Shown here: positions 51,739 to 59,293 of the stretch, piece by piece
Layout: the number at the start of each line of letters is the position of its first letter
Position numbering within the stretch: position 1 is the stretch's first letter
Assembly (NCBI RefSeq): GCF_001428895.1
Contig: NZ_LMJA01000003.1
Span: 63,560 to 127,559 of the forward strand
Reading direction: 5' to 3'
Origin: Mycobacterium sp. Root265
GTDB lineage: Bacteria; Actinomycetota; Actinomycetes; Mycobacteriales; Mycobacteriaceae
Length of the DNA stretch: 64,000 bases
Translations under genes and position numbers: made by a program
The notes under the pieces: generated by a model
Seen by the model: only the letters and a program-made list of their open reading frames with translations
What the model was told of the DNA's origin: nothing
Databases searched by the model: none

Positions 51739-52926
51739 TCAGGGTAGGGCGCCCAGCACCGGGTCGACCGGCGGGGCGGGCGGCGGCAGGTGCTCGACCG
51801 GAGCCGCAAGCGCCTCCGGGGCCGGCGCGACGACCGCCGGCGGCGGCGGGGCCGGCACGAACGGCGGTGCCAACCAGAACGGTGGCGGCGGCGCGACCGG
51901 TGCGGGCGGAAGAACCTCCGGCGCGGCCACCGGTGCCGCAGCCGGTGCGGGCTGCTCCGGCACGACGAGCGGCGCCGCGGGAACCGGAGTCGCGTCGGGG
52001 GCGGGCAGTTGCGGTGCCGCGAGCGGCTCGGCGCTCACCGGCGGCGCCACCGGGACCGACAGTTCGTCGGGGACCGACGGTTCGACGGGCACGGACGGTT
52101 CGGCCACCGGCTGGGGTTGCGGCAGGGCCAGCTGTACCGGCGGTGCGCTCACCTCGGCAAGGGTGGGCGTCGGCTCCGGGACCGCGGCCATCGGCTGCGC
52201 CGGCGGCTGCTGCGGTACCACCTGGGTGGTCTGCGCTGTCGGTGCCGAGGTGCTGCCGGCCAGCGCCGCTTCGGTGGGCTGTGTTTCGGTTCCGACGAAC
52301 TGCGAACCGACCGCGAACAGGGCGACCACCGCGGTCACCGCTGCCGCCGACACCAGACGGGCGCCCGATACCGCCGGGGTCCACTCGGGAACCCAATTCC
52401 GGCGGGCACGCTCCACCAGGACAGGTTCGGCCGGCGCGGCGTCGGTGACGACGGCCTGCGCGGCGTCATAAGCCGGTGTCTGCCCCGCATCGGGCCCACA
52501 GATCACGTCGTGTTCGACGAACGCCGTCTCGCCCTCGGCATCGGTCTCGGTGTCGTCGGCGAGCATCCCGGCCAGCAGGCCGCAGAGGTCCGTCCGCTCG
52601 ACCCGGTCGGCGGGTGGCACGTCGCTGTCCAGCGGTGTGACCTGACGGACCGAGCGCACATCGGGGCAGCCCGCGGTTCGCAGTTCCGCGAGCAGGGTGA
52701 TGACCTGTTCCTCGACGTCCTGACTCCAGCAGACCCCGATCGAGTCGATCCGCCGGCCGCTGCTCGCGGCGATGGATTGAGCGCCGCGGACGGCGGCAAG
52801 ACAGCGGGGTACCAGGTCATCGAGACTGCGGACGCCGAATTTGTCGTCGTCGACGGGCGCGGTGCCTTCGACGAGTACCCAGCCGACACCGGCTGCTGTC
52901 ACCGACAGTCCAAGTACGGTCTCCAC
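51739..52926 (-). CDS. Proline-rich single-pass membrane protein of a mycobacterial hypothetical family
   Basis: A 395-residue protein in three parts. An N-terminal domain (about 1-150, VLGLSVTAAGVGWVLVEGTA, with LDDLVPRCLAAVRGA) resembles the actin-like ATPase start seen in mycobacterial DUF7159-type proteins. One membrane helix follows (VSAAAVTAVVALFAVGSQFV), then about 180 residues rich in Pro/Ala/Val. The tail probably spans the cell wall. Function unknown. GTG at 52926. Seven bases from the convergent P450 gene. Confidence 0.8.
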   Translation of the reverse strand: METVLGLSVTAAGVGWVLVEGTAPVDDDKFGVRSLDDLVPRCLAAVRGAQSIAASSGRRIDSIGVCWSQDVEEQVITLLAELRTAGCPDVRSVRQVTPLDSDVPPADRVERTDLCGLLAGMLADDTETDAEGETAFVEHDVICGPDAGQTPAYDAAQAVVTDAAPAEPVLVERARRNWVPEWTPAVSGARLVSAAAVTAVVALFAVGSQFVGTETQPTEAALAGSTSAPTAQTTQVVPQQPPAQPMAAVPEPTPTLAEVSAPPVQLALPQPQPVAEPSVPVEPSVPDELSVPVAPPVSAEPLAAPQLPAPDATPVPAAPLVVPEQPAPAAAPVAAPEVLPPAPVAPPPPFWLAPPFVPAPPPPAVVAPAPEALAAPVEHLPPPAPPVDPVLGALP

Positions 52927-53149
52927 CCTCGGTTCCGACTCCTGTCCCGGGTCTGGTGCTGGTCGCGGACGAGCCTAGTTTGCTCGTTCACACTCGGCAT
53001 CTCGGCGAAACCGCCGTTTTCACGGCTGTGTATCCGCTTATCGGAAGTGCCACCGGCAGTGTTACCAGGTGGAGCACCGTCCGCGGCGGGTGATCGCGGT
53101 GCCCGATGTGGCGATACTCATTCACCGAGAATTCATCTTCTGCGTTCGG
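52927..53149. other. Intergenic region between the proline-rich protein and the ABC permease
   Basis: 223 bases with no gene. The minus-strand hexamer TAGGCT (52977-52972) could be the -10 for the proline-rich protein. No terminator with a T-run was seen after the permease gene. Confidence 0.5.
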
Positions 53150-53914
53150 CTACCTGCGCACCGCCACCATCCGGTGTTCGACGACCCCGAAGATGCCGTC
53201 ACTGAGCTTGCCCAGCACCGCCAGCAGCACGATCGACAGCAGCATCACGTCGGTCCGCCCGGTGTTCTGACTGTCGATGAGCAGAAAGCCGAGACCCTTC
53301 GAGGACGCGATGAGCTCCGCCGCGACCAGGAACAGCCAGGCGTTGGCGAGCCCGAGCCGCAGCCCGTTCACCAGCGTCGGCGCCGCCGCAGGCAACAACA
53401 CCGTCAGCAACAGCGCGGGGCCGCGGCGGCCGTAGGCCCGCCCGACCTCGACGAGTTGCGGATCCACGTGCGACAGCGCCGACGCGGTCGTGGTGTAGAC
53501 GGGGAAGAAGGCGCCGATCGCGATCAGCAGGACCTTCGGCTCCTCACCGATCCCGAACCACAGCAGCAGCAGCGGCACCCACGCCAGCGACGGCACGGTG
53601 CGCAGCGCCGCGACGGTCGGCCCGAACAGTCGTTGCACGCTCACCGACAGTCCGACCAGCGAACCCAGAGCCAGCCCGGCGAGTGCCCCGGACAGATAGC
53701 CGACGACCACCCTGGACAGGCTGGTGCCCAGGTGCGTCCACAGCTCGCCGCGGCTGATGAGCTCGCGCCACGCGCTCACCACATCGGCGGGCGGCGGTAG
53801 CTGGCCGGCCGAGAAGACCCCGCCCGCCACCGCGAGCTGCCACACCACCAGCACGGCGATCGGCACGATCAGCCCCACCAACGCCGCCGGGGCGCGGCGC
53901 AGCGTTGCGGTCAG
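53150..53914 (-). CDS. ABC transporter permease (SsuC/TauC type)
   Basis: A permease of about 254 residues with five to six membrane helices. The EAA loop is VEVGRAYGRRGPALLLTVLL, followed by PAAAPTLVNGLRLGLANAWL, typical of sulfonate, taurine or nitrate permeases. The start is problematic. No ATG or GTG precedes the first helix in frame; a CTG at 53914 overlapping the previous stop (CTGA) gives a normal length, and a TTG at 53881 is the alternative. Works with the binding protein and ATPase next door. Confidence 0.88.
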   Translation of the reverse strand: MTATLRRAPAALVGLIVPIAVLVVWQLAVAGGVFSAGQLPPPADVVSAWRELISRGELWTHLGTSLSRVVVGYLSGALAGLALGSLVGLSVSVQRLFGPTVAALRTVPSLAWVPLLLLWFGIGEEPKVLLIAIGAFFPVYTTTASALSHVDPQLVEVGRAYGRRGPALLLTVLLPAAAPTLVNGLRLGLANAWLFLVAAELIASSKGLGFLLIDSQNTGRTDVMLLSIVLLAVLGKLSDGIFGVVEHRMVAVRR

Positions 53915-54879
53915 CTTGCGGACTGCTGGGCGAACTTCGGTTCGATCAGTGTCTCCAGGGCCTGCTGTCCCGCTTCCTCGGACTTGATGTCGCCGTCGCC
54001 CACCGCGATCGGCAGGATGACCGTCAACACGTCGATCTGGGCCTGCCCCGGTGTCGGATCGACCTTCAGATCCGTGCGCTTCAGCACTTCGCCCGCCACG
54101 CTCGGCGAGATCTTCGCTTCCCGCGCCAGCAGTTCCGTCAACTCGTTCGGGTGCGCGATAGCCCATGCGCGGGCCTCCTCATAGACGTCGACGACGGATT
54201 GCACGGCCTCGGGGTTGCCGGAGATGAAGTCCTCGCGGGCATTGAGCGTGCCGTAGCTGTTGAAGTCGGGGTTGCGGTAGAGCAGCCGCGAACCGGACTC
54301 CTGCACCGTCTGCGCGATGAACGGGTCCAGGCCCGACCAGGCGTCGACGTCACCGCGCTCCAGGGCCGTCTTCCCGTCGGCGTGCTGCAGGTTGACGATC
54401 TCCACATCGCTGCGGGACAGCCCGGCCGCCTTCAGCGACTGCAACAGGAAGTAGTACGGGTCGGTGCCCTTGGTCACCGCGATCTTCTTACCGCGCAGTG
54501 CGGCGACGGTCGTGATCGGTGAATCCTTGGCCACCACCAACGCCGCCCATTCGGGCTTGCTGTAGATGTCGACGACCTTGATCGGGGTGCCGTTGGCGCG
54601 GGCCACCAGCGCGGCCGCCCCGGCGGTGGAACCGAGATCCAGCGCGTCCGAGCGCAGCGCCTCGTTGGCCTTGTTGCTGCCCGCCGACAGCACCCAGGTC
54701 ACGTTGTAGCCCTGGTTCTCCAGCAGTTTCTGGTCGCGGATGACCAGGCTCAGCGGGTTGTAGTACGCATAGTCGAGTCGGATGTCCTTCGCGGTGTCCG
54801 CACCGTCACCGGAGCCGCACGCCGAGGCCGTCCAGGCCAGACCGGCGATCACCAGGGCTATCAGCCCGCGAGCCTTCAT
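53911..54879 (-). CDS. ABC transporter substrate-binding protein (SsuA/TauA type)
   Basis: A 322-residue lipoprotein-like binding protein. The signal peptide MKARGLIALVIAGLAWTASA is followed by Cys21 (weak lipobox ASAC). The family body includes DYAYYNPLSLVIRDQKLLEN, LRGKKIAVTKGTDPYYFLLQ and GDVDAWSGLDPFIAQTVQES. These match aliphatic sulfonate/nitrate/taurine binding proteins. The substrate is not certain; an alkanesulfonate is the usual call. The ATG overlaps the ATPase stop (ATGA). Confidence 0.92.
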   Translation of the reverse strand: MKARGLIALVIAGLAWTASACGSGDGADTAKDIRLDYAYYNPLSLVIRDQKLLENQGYNVTWVLSAGSNKANEALRSDALDLGSTAGAAALVARANGTPIKVVDIYSKPEWAALVVAKDSPITTVAALRGKKIAVTKGTDPYYFLLQSLKAAGLSRSDVEIVNLQHADGKTALERGDVDAWSGLDPFIAQTVQESGSRLLYRNPDFNSYGTLNAREDFISGNPEAVQSVVDVYEEARAWAIAHPNELTELLAREAKISPSVAGEVLKRTDLKVDPTPGQAQIDVLTVILPIAVGDGDIKSEEAGQQALETLIEPKFAQQSAS

Positions 54880-55688
54880 GCCGAAATTTCCTTCCGAGGG
54901 TGGTTTTCCGGGTCGTCGGCCGTGCGCCGCGGCAGCCCGAGTTCGTCGAGCAGGGTGATGCGCAACGCCGCCAGCTCCGGATCGGCGCGATCGCGTGGCT
55001 TGGTGATCGAGACATCGTGTGTCGCAGCGATTCCCGCCGCACCCGAGGCGTCGACGCGCAGGATGAGGACCCGATCGGCGAGGATCAGTGCTTCATCGAC
55101 GTCGTGGGTGACCAGCAGTGTGGTGATACCCGCCGTCTGCTGCACCTCGTCGAGCAGATCCTGCATCCGCAGCCGGGTCAGCGCGTCCAGCGCGGCCAGC
55201 GGCTCGTCGAGCAACAGCACGCCAGGTGTGCGCGCGAGCGCGCGGGCCAGTCCGGCCCGCTGAGCCATGCCGCCGGAGACCTGCCGGGGCCGGTACCCGG
55301 CGAAACCCCGGAGCCCGACGACGTCGAGCCAGTGCGCCACCAGCTCGTCACCTTCGGCGCGGGAGGTGCCCGCGGGCAGTCCGTAGGCGACATTGCCCGC
55401 CAGCGTGCGCCACGGCAGCAGACGCGGTTCCTGGAACACCACGGCGCAGCGCGGATCGATACCGCGCACCGGTTTTCCGTTGATGTCGATATGACCTTCG
55501 GTCGGCTCGTCGAGCCCGGCGATCAACCTCAGGAGAGTGGACTTGCCGCTACCGGATGCGCCGAGGAAGGCGACGACCTCGCCGGGGGCGATCTCGATGT
55601 CGATATCGCGAAGAACGGTGCGCTCGCCGAACACCTTGCCGACACCGCGCAGCGAAACGCCCGCCGGCATCGGTGTAGTCGACGTCAC
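54876..55688 (-). CDS. ABC transporter ATP-binding protein (SsuB/TauB type)
   Basis: A 270-residue ATPase. Walker A is LGASGSGKSTLLRLIAG, the Q-loop VVFQEPRLLPWRT, the signature VSGGMAQRAGLARALA and Walker B LLLDEPLAALD; the H-loop His is in VTHDVDEAL. The RLLPW segment after the Q-loop is the hallmark of the nitrate/sulfonate/taurine group. First gene of the operon, GTG start at 55688; 54 bases downstream of the TetR gene. Confidence 0.94.
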   Translation of the reverse strand: MTSTTPMPAGVSLRGVGKVFGERTVLRDIDIEIAPGEVVAFLGASGSGKSTLLRLIAGLDEPTEGHIDINGKPVRGIDPRCAVVFQEPRLLPWRTLAGNVAYGLPAGTSRAEGDELVAHWLDVVGLRGFAGYRPRQVSGGMAQRAGLARALARTPGVLLLDEPLAALDALTRLRMQDLLDEVQQTAGITTLLVTHDVDEALILADRVLILRVDASGAAGIAATHDVSITKPRDRADPELAALRITLLDELGLPRRTADDPENHPRKEISA

Positions 55689-55742
55689 TGCTGCAATGTA
55701 GGGAGCCCGACCGGGTCGGACAAGGTTTGCGCGCAGCGTGAT

Positions 55743-56399
55743 TCAAACGGTCGTCGGCCGGCGCCGCTGCCGGCGCTCCCCGATCGCCGCGAACTGACCC
55801 TTCAAGCCCTCGATGAACGCAGTGAGGGCGAGTTCGAAACTCGCCGTGTCGATTTCACTGGCCTTACCACGCAGCAGGTGCGCCTGATCCATGTGCGGGT
55901 AGCGGTCGCGATAGACCTGGACGTCGTCGACGAATCCGCGCGAGAACGAACCGACGGTCGAGCCCAGCACCAGCGACCGGGTGGCCGCACCGATCAGCGT
56001 CGCCTCGCGCGGGGGCCAGCCCGCGCGCACCAGACCACCGTGGACCGAATCCGCGATGCGCAGACTCTCATCGCGCTGGCCGGGACCGCCGGCCAGGAAG
56101 GGCACCATGTTCGGGTGCGAGACCAGCGCCGCGCGGTAGGAACGCGCCCAGGCGGCCAGGGCGACCTCCCAGTCCTCGTCGGCGTCGAAGGCCGACGTGT
56201 CCACCGCGGTGACGATCTGGCTGGCGACGTCGTCGAGCACGTCGTCCTTGGTCGGGTAGTGCTTGTACAACGAGGCGGCCTGTACACCGAGTTCGGCGGC
56301 GAGTTTGCGCATGGACAGCTCGCCGAGACCGGCGCGGTCGATGATCAGCAGTGCGCTGTCGCGGATGCGCTCGCGACTGAGCAGGCGTGGTCTTCCCAC
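55743..56399 (-). CDS. TetR-family regulator (TetR_C subfamily)
   Basis: A 218-residue regulator starting VGRPRLLSRERIRDSALLII. Helix-turn-helix (about 8-55): LSMRKLAAELGVQAASLYKH, then YPTKDDVLDDV. The C-terminal domain, with SFSRGFVDDVQVYRDRYPHM, belongs to the TetR class proper. GTG start at 56399. Divergent from the acyl-CoA dehydrogenase gene with a promoter-overlapping dyad between; also upstream of the ABC operon on the same strand, which it could influence. Confidence 0.92.
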   Translation of the reverse strand: MGRPRLLSRERIRDSALLIIDRAGLGELSMRKLAAELGVQAASLYKHYPTKDDVLDDVASQIVTAVDTSAFDADEDWEVALAAWARSYRAALVSHPNMVPFLAGGPGQRDESLRIADSVHGGLVRAGWPPREATLIGAATRSLVLGSTVGSFSRGFVDDVQVYRDRYPHMDQAHLLRGKASEIDTASFELALTAFIEGLKGQFAAIGERRQRRRPTTV

Positions 56400-56438
56400 C
56401 TGTTCCCCACCTCCCCCGCGATTGCCTAAGTAAACGAC

Positions 56439-56467
56439 GTTAGCTTATAGTGGTGTCAAAAGCTAAC
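56439..56467 (+). promoter_or_regulatory. Inverted repeat over the acyl-CoA dehydrogenase promoter
   Basis: GTTAGCTT (56439-56446) and AAGCTAAC (56460-56467) are exact inverted repeats 13 bases apart. TATAGT (56446-56451), a -10-like hexamer, lies in the spacer, with TTGCCT (56422-56427) 18 bases upstream. A binding site for the divergent TetR is inferred. Confidence 0.55.
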
Positions 56468-56491
56468 ACTGTTCGCTAAGGAGAGCCACTG

Positions 56492-57649
56492 ATGCAGAGG
56501 ACCGTCTACAACCAGGAGCACGAAGACTTCCGCGCGATGATCCGGGATTTCATCGCCTCCGAGGTCGTCCCGGTGTACGACGAGTGGTTCGAAGCCGGTA
56601 TTGCGCCCCGCGACTTCTATTACAAGCTCGGCGAATTGGGCATCTTCGGTATCGAGATCCCCACCGAGTACGGCGGCTCCGGTATCGATTCCTACAAGTT
56701 CCAGGCCATCGTCACCGAGGAACTGTCCCGGGCCGCGGTGTCCTTCGGCGGGTCCAGCGTGCACATCGGGTTGTGCCTGCCCTACCTCAAGGCGCTGGCC
56801 ACCGAGGAGCAGAAACAGCGCTGGTACCCCGGCATGATGTCCGGCGAGATCATGTTCGCCATCGCCATGACCGAGCCCGGAACCGGGTCCGACCTGGCCG
56901 GGATGCGCACCACCGCAAAGCCTTCCGGCGACGGCACGCAATACGTCCTGAACGGCTCCAAGACGTTCATCACCGGCGGTGTGCACGCCGACCGCGTCAT
57001 CGTCTGTGCCCGCACCGCCGCCCCGCGTGAGGACGACCGCCGCTACGGCATCTCGCTGCTGGTGGTCGACACCAAGTCCGCCGGCTACGAGGTGGGCCGC
57101 AAGCTCGACAAGCTGGGCCTGCGGACATCCGATACCGCCGAGCTCAACTTCGTCGATGTCAAGGTGCCCGTCGAGGACGTCCTGGGTGAACTGCACATGG
57201 GTTTCTCGTATCTGGGCCAGAATCTGCCCCGCGAGCGGCTGGCCATCGCGGTCGGCTCCTACGCCCAGGCCAAGGCCGCTGTCGCCTTCGCCGCGCAGTA
57301 CACCAAGGACCGCACCGTGTTCGGGAAGCCGGTCGCGGCGTTCCAGAACACCAAGTTCGAACTGGCGGCCTGCAAGGCCGATGTCGATGCGGCCGAGGCC
57401 GTCGTGGACCGTGCCATGGAAGCCCACGATCGTGACGAGCTGACACCCGCCGATGCGGCCGCGGCGAAGCTGTTCTGCACCGATATCGCCGCCAAGGTCA
57501 TCGACCGCTGCCTGCAGTTGCACGGCGGCTACGGCTATATCAACGAGTACCCCATCGCGCGGCTCTACGCCGACAACCGGGTGAGCCGCATCTACGGCGG
57601 CACCAGCGAGGTGATGAAGATGATCATCGCCAAGGACATGGGACTCTAG
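56492..57649 (+). CDS. Acyl-CoA dehydrogenase
   Basis: A 385-residue flavoenzyme. FAD/substrate signatures are AIAMTEPGTGSDLAGMRTTA (about 130-150), GSKTFITGG, and the C-terminal QLHGGYGYINEYPIARLYAD with RIYGGTSEVMKMII. The medium/short-chain catalytic Glu (YEGT) is replaced by Gly (YGGT). By alignment with isovaleryl-/long-chain-type enzymes, the Glu in RERLAIAVG could be the base. It dehydrogenates an acyl-CoA, substrate unknown. AAGGAG precedes the ATG. Likely repressed by the divergent TetR. Confidence 0.93.
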   Translation: MQRTVYNQEHEDFRAMIRDFIASEVVPVYDEWFEAGIAPRDFYYKLGELGIFGIEIPTEYGGSGIDSYKFQAIVTEELSRAAVSFGGSSVHIGLCLPYLKALATEEQKQRWYPGMMSGEIMFAIAMTEPGTGSDLAGMRTTAKPSGDGTQYVLNGSKTFITGGVHADRVIVCARTAAPREDDRRYGISLLVVDTKSAGYEVGRKLDKLGLRTSDTAELNFVDVKVPVEDVLGELHMGFSYLGQNLPRERLAIAVGSYAQAKAAVAFAAQYTKDRTVFGKPVAAFQNTKFELAACKADVDAAEAVVDRAMEAHDRDELTPADAAAAKLFCTDIAAKVIDRCLQLHGGYGYINEYPIARLYADNRVSRIYGGTSEVMKMIIAKDMGL

Positions 57650-57749
57650 CCCGGGGCGCTGTTACCGGCGTCACAATCGAGGGTTCGCCCCATCAGCGTC
57701 ACAGTTGGGCAGCAACCCCAAAAGCGTTGCCCTGTGGTGCACTTGGGCC

Positions 57750-59000
57750 ATGATCACGGTGCCGGAGCATGACCAGGTCGAGGTGGCGGACGAGGGCGCC
57801 CTCAACGACCCGAAAGAGCCGCCGTACCGGGCCGCGGGCGCTGTCCTGCTCGTGATCGTCTTGCTGGTGTTCGGGATGACATGGGCGCTGTTCCGCGGAT
57901 ACTTCGACACCAACGTCACGCTCGTCCTGATGGCCGAGCGTGCCGGGCTGTCCATGGATCCCGGTTCCAAGGTGACGTTCAACGGTGTCCCGATCGGGCG
58001 GCTGGTGTCCGCCGGCGTGGTGAGCGATGGTCGACAAGCCAGGGCAAAGTTGCTGCTGGACGTCAAACCCCGGTATCTGCCGCTCATCCCGGCCAATGTG
58101 GACGCCCAGTTGCGCGCGACAACGGTGTTCGGCAACAAGTACATCTCGTTTCTGTCGCCGGCGAATCCCTCCGAGGACAGACTGCGGCCGGGCGCGGTGA
58201 TCGATGCCTCGGCGACCACCACCGAGTTCAACACCGTGTTCGAGACCATCATGGGCATCGCCCAGCATGTCGACCCGGTCAAACTGAACCAGACCTTGAC
58301 GGCGGCAGCGCAGGCACTCAACGGGCTGGGTGACAGCTTCGGTCGGGCCCTGGTCGACGGGCATGACATCCTGGGTGAGATCAACCCCCGTATGCCGCAA
58401 ATCCACCGCGACACAGCAGGTTTGGCCGATCTTTCCGCGGCGTACGCCGACTCGGCCGCGGAGCTTTTCGACGGGCTCGATCATGCCGCGGTCACCGCGC
58501 GCACGCTCAACGCCGAACGGCACACGGTGGATCAGGCCCTGATGTCGGCGGTGGGTTTCGCCGACACCGCCTCCGACGTATTCGAACGCGGCGGCCCCTT
58601 CCTGGTGCGCGGCGCCCAGGATCTGCTGCCGACAAGCGCTTTACTGGATTACTACAGTCCCGAATTGTTGTGCACCCTGCGCAACTACAGCGATGTAGCA
58701 CCCCGATTCGCCGAAATGCTCGGCGGTAACGGCTACTCGCTCAGGCTGCGGAATGAGTTGGTGGGCGCGGGCAATCGCTACGTGTACCCGGACAATCTTC
58801 CGCGGGTGAACGCGCGGGGCGGGCCCGGCGGGCGTCCGGGATGCTGGCAGCCGATCACCCGGGATCTGTTCCCGATGCCGTATCTGGTGATGGACACCGG
58901 CGCCAGCATCGCGCCGTACAACCACCTGGAGATCGGACAGCCGCTGACCGCCGAATACGTCTGGGGGCGGCAGGTCGGTGAGGACACCATCAATCCGTAG
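57750..59000 (+). CDS. Orphan Mce-family (MlaD domain) protein
   Basis: A 416-residue protein. A cytoplasmic tail of about 30 residues precedes one membrane helix (AAGAVLLVIVLLVFGMTWAL). The MlaD/Mce domain follows (VTLVLMAERAGLSMDPGSKV, then TFNGVPIGRLV, LRATTVFGNKYISFL). The helical Mce region follows (about 160-300) and the end has LTAEYVWGRQVGEDTINP. Mce proteins shuttle lipids across the envelope, normally six genes per operon with two YrbE permeases. This one stands alone. ATG at 57750; no ribosome site. Confidence 0.92.
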   Translation: MITVPEHDQVEVADEGALNDPKEPPYRAAGAVLLVIVLLVFGMTWALFRGYFDTNVTLVLMAERAGLSMDPGSKVTFNGVPIGRLVSAGVVSDGRQARAKLLLDVKPRYLPLIPANVDAQLRATTVFGNKYISFLSPANPSEDRLRPGAVIDASATTTEFNTVFETIMGIAQHVDPVKLNQTLTAAAQALNGLGDSFGRALVDGHDILGEINPRMPQIHRDTAGLADLSAAYADSAAELFDGLDHAAVTARTLNAERHTVDQALMSAVGFADTASDVFERGGPFLVRGAQDLLPTSALLDYYSPELLCTLRNYSDVAPRFAEMLGGNGYSLRLRNELVGAGNRYVYPDNLPRVNARGGPGGRPGCWQPITRDLFPMPYLVMDTGASIAPYNHLEIGQPLTAEYVWGRQVGEDTINP

Positions 59001-59005
59001 GACGG

Positions 59006-59272
59006 CTATGCCTTACCGGTACGCTCCCGGTGCTTGCACCCCGGCCAGCAGCAGGGCCGGCGCTGGCCCTCCTCGAGCTCTTCCTGGGTCCGCCGGATGC
59101 GACGTTCCCGGGTCTTCTCCTGCTTGGCATCCTCGACCCAGCAGATGAATTCGTTGCGGGCCAGCGGTGTGATGTCCTTCCACGCCGTCAGCGCCGTGTC
59201 GTTGGCCAGCAGGGCGGTGCGCAGATCCGCGGGCATCTTGTGCACCACCCCGCCGGGAATCCGCTCGCTCAC
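59006..59272 (-). CDS. YdeI/OmpD-associated family protein, small
   Basis: An 88-residue protein. DLRTALLANDTALTAWKDIT, followed by PLARNEFICWVEDAKQEKTR and RERRIRRTQEELEEG, is the C-terminal YdeI/OmpD-associated domain. Its end carries a Cys cluster (RRPCCWPGCKHRE) that could bind metal. Function unknown, though the family is linked to peptide-stress protection. GTG at 59272, convergent with the Mce gene. Confidence 0.82.
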   Translation of the reverse strand: MSERIPGGVVHKMPADLRTALLANDTALTAWKDITPLARNEFICWVEDAKQEKTRERRIRRTQEELEEGQRRPCCWPGCKHRERTGKA

Positions 59273-59293
59273 GAGCTCAGGATAACCCTGGCC

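Noticed and set aside
50567-52471. Long open frame on the plus strand with a Gly-rich 3' half resembling a PE_PGRS protein
   Set aside because: The first half is the P450 gene in another frame and the Gly-rich part is the antisense of the proline-rich protein at 51739-52926. No PE domain, start signal or ribosome site.
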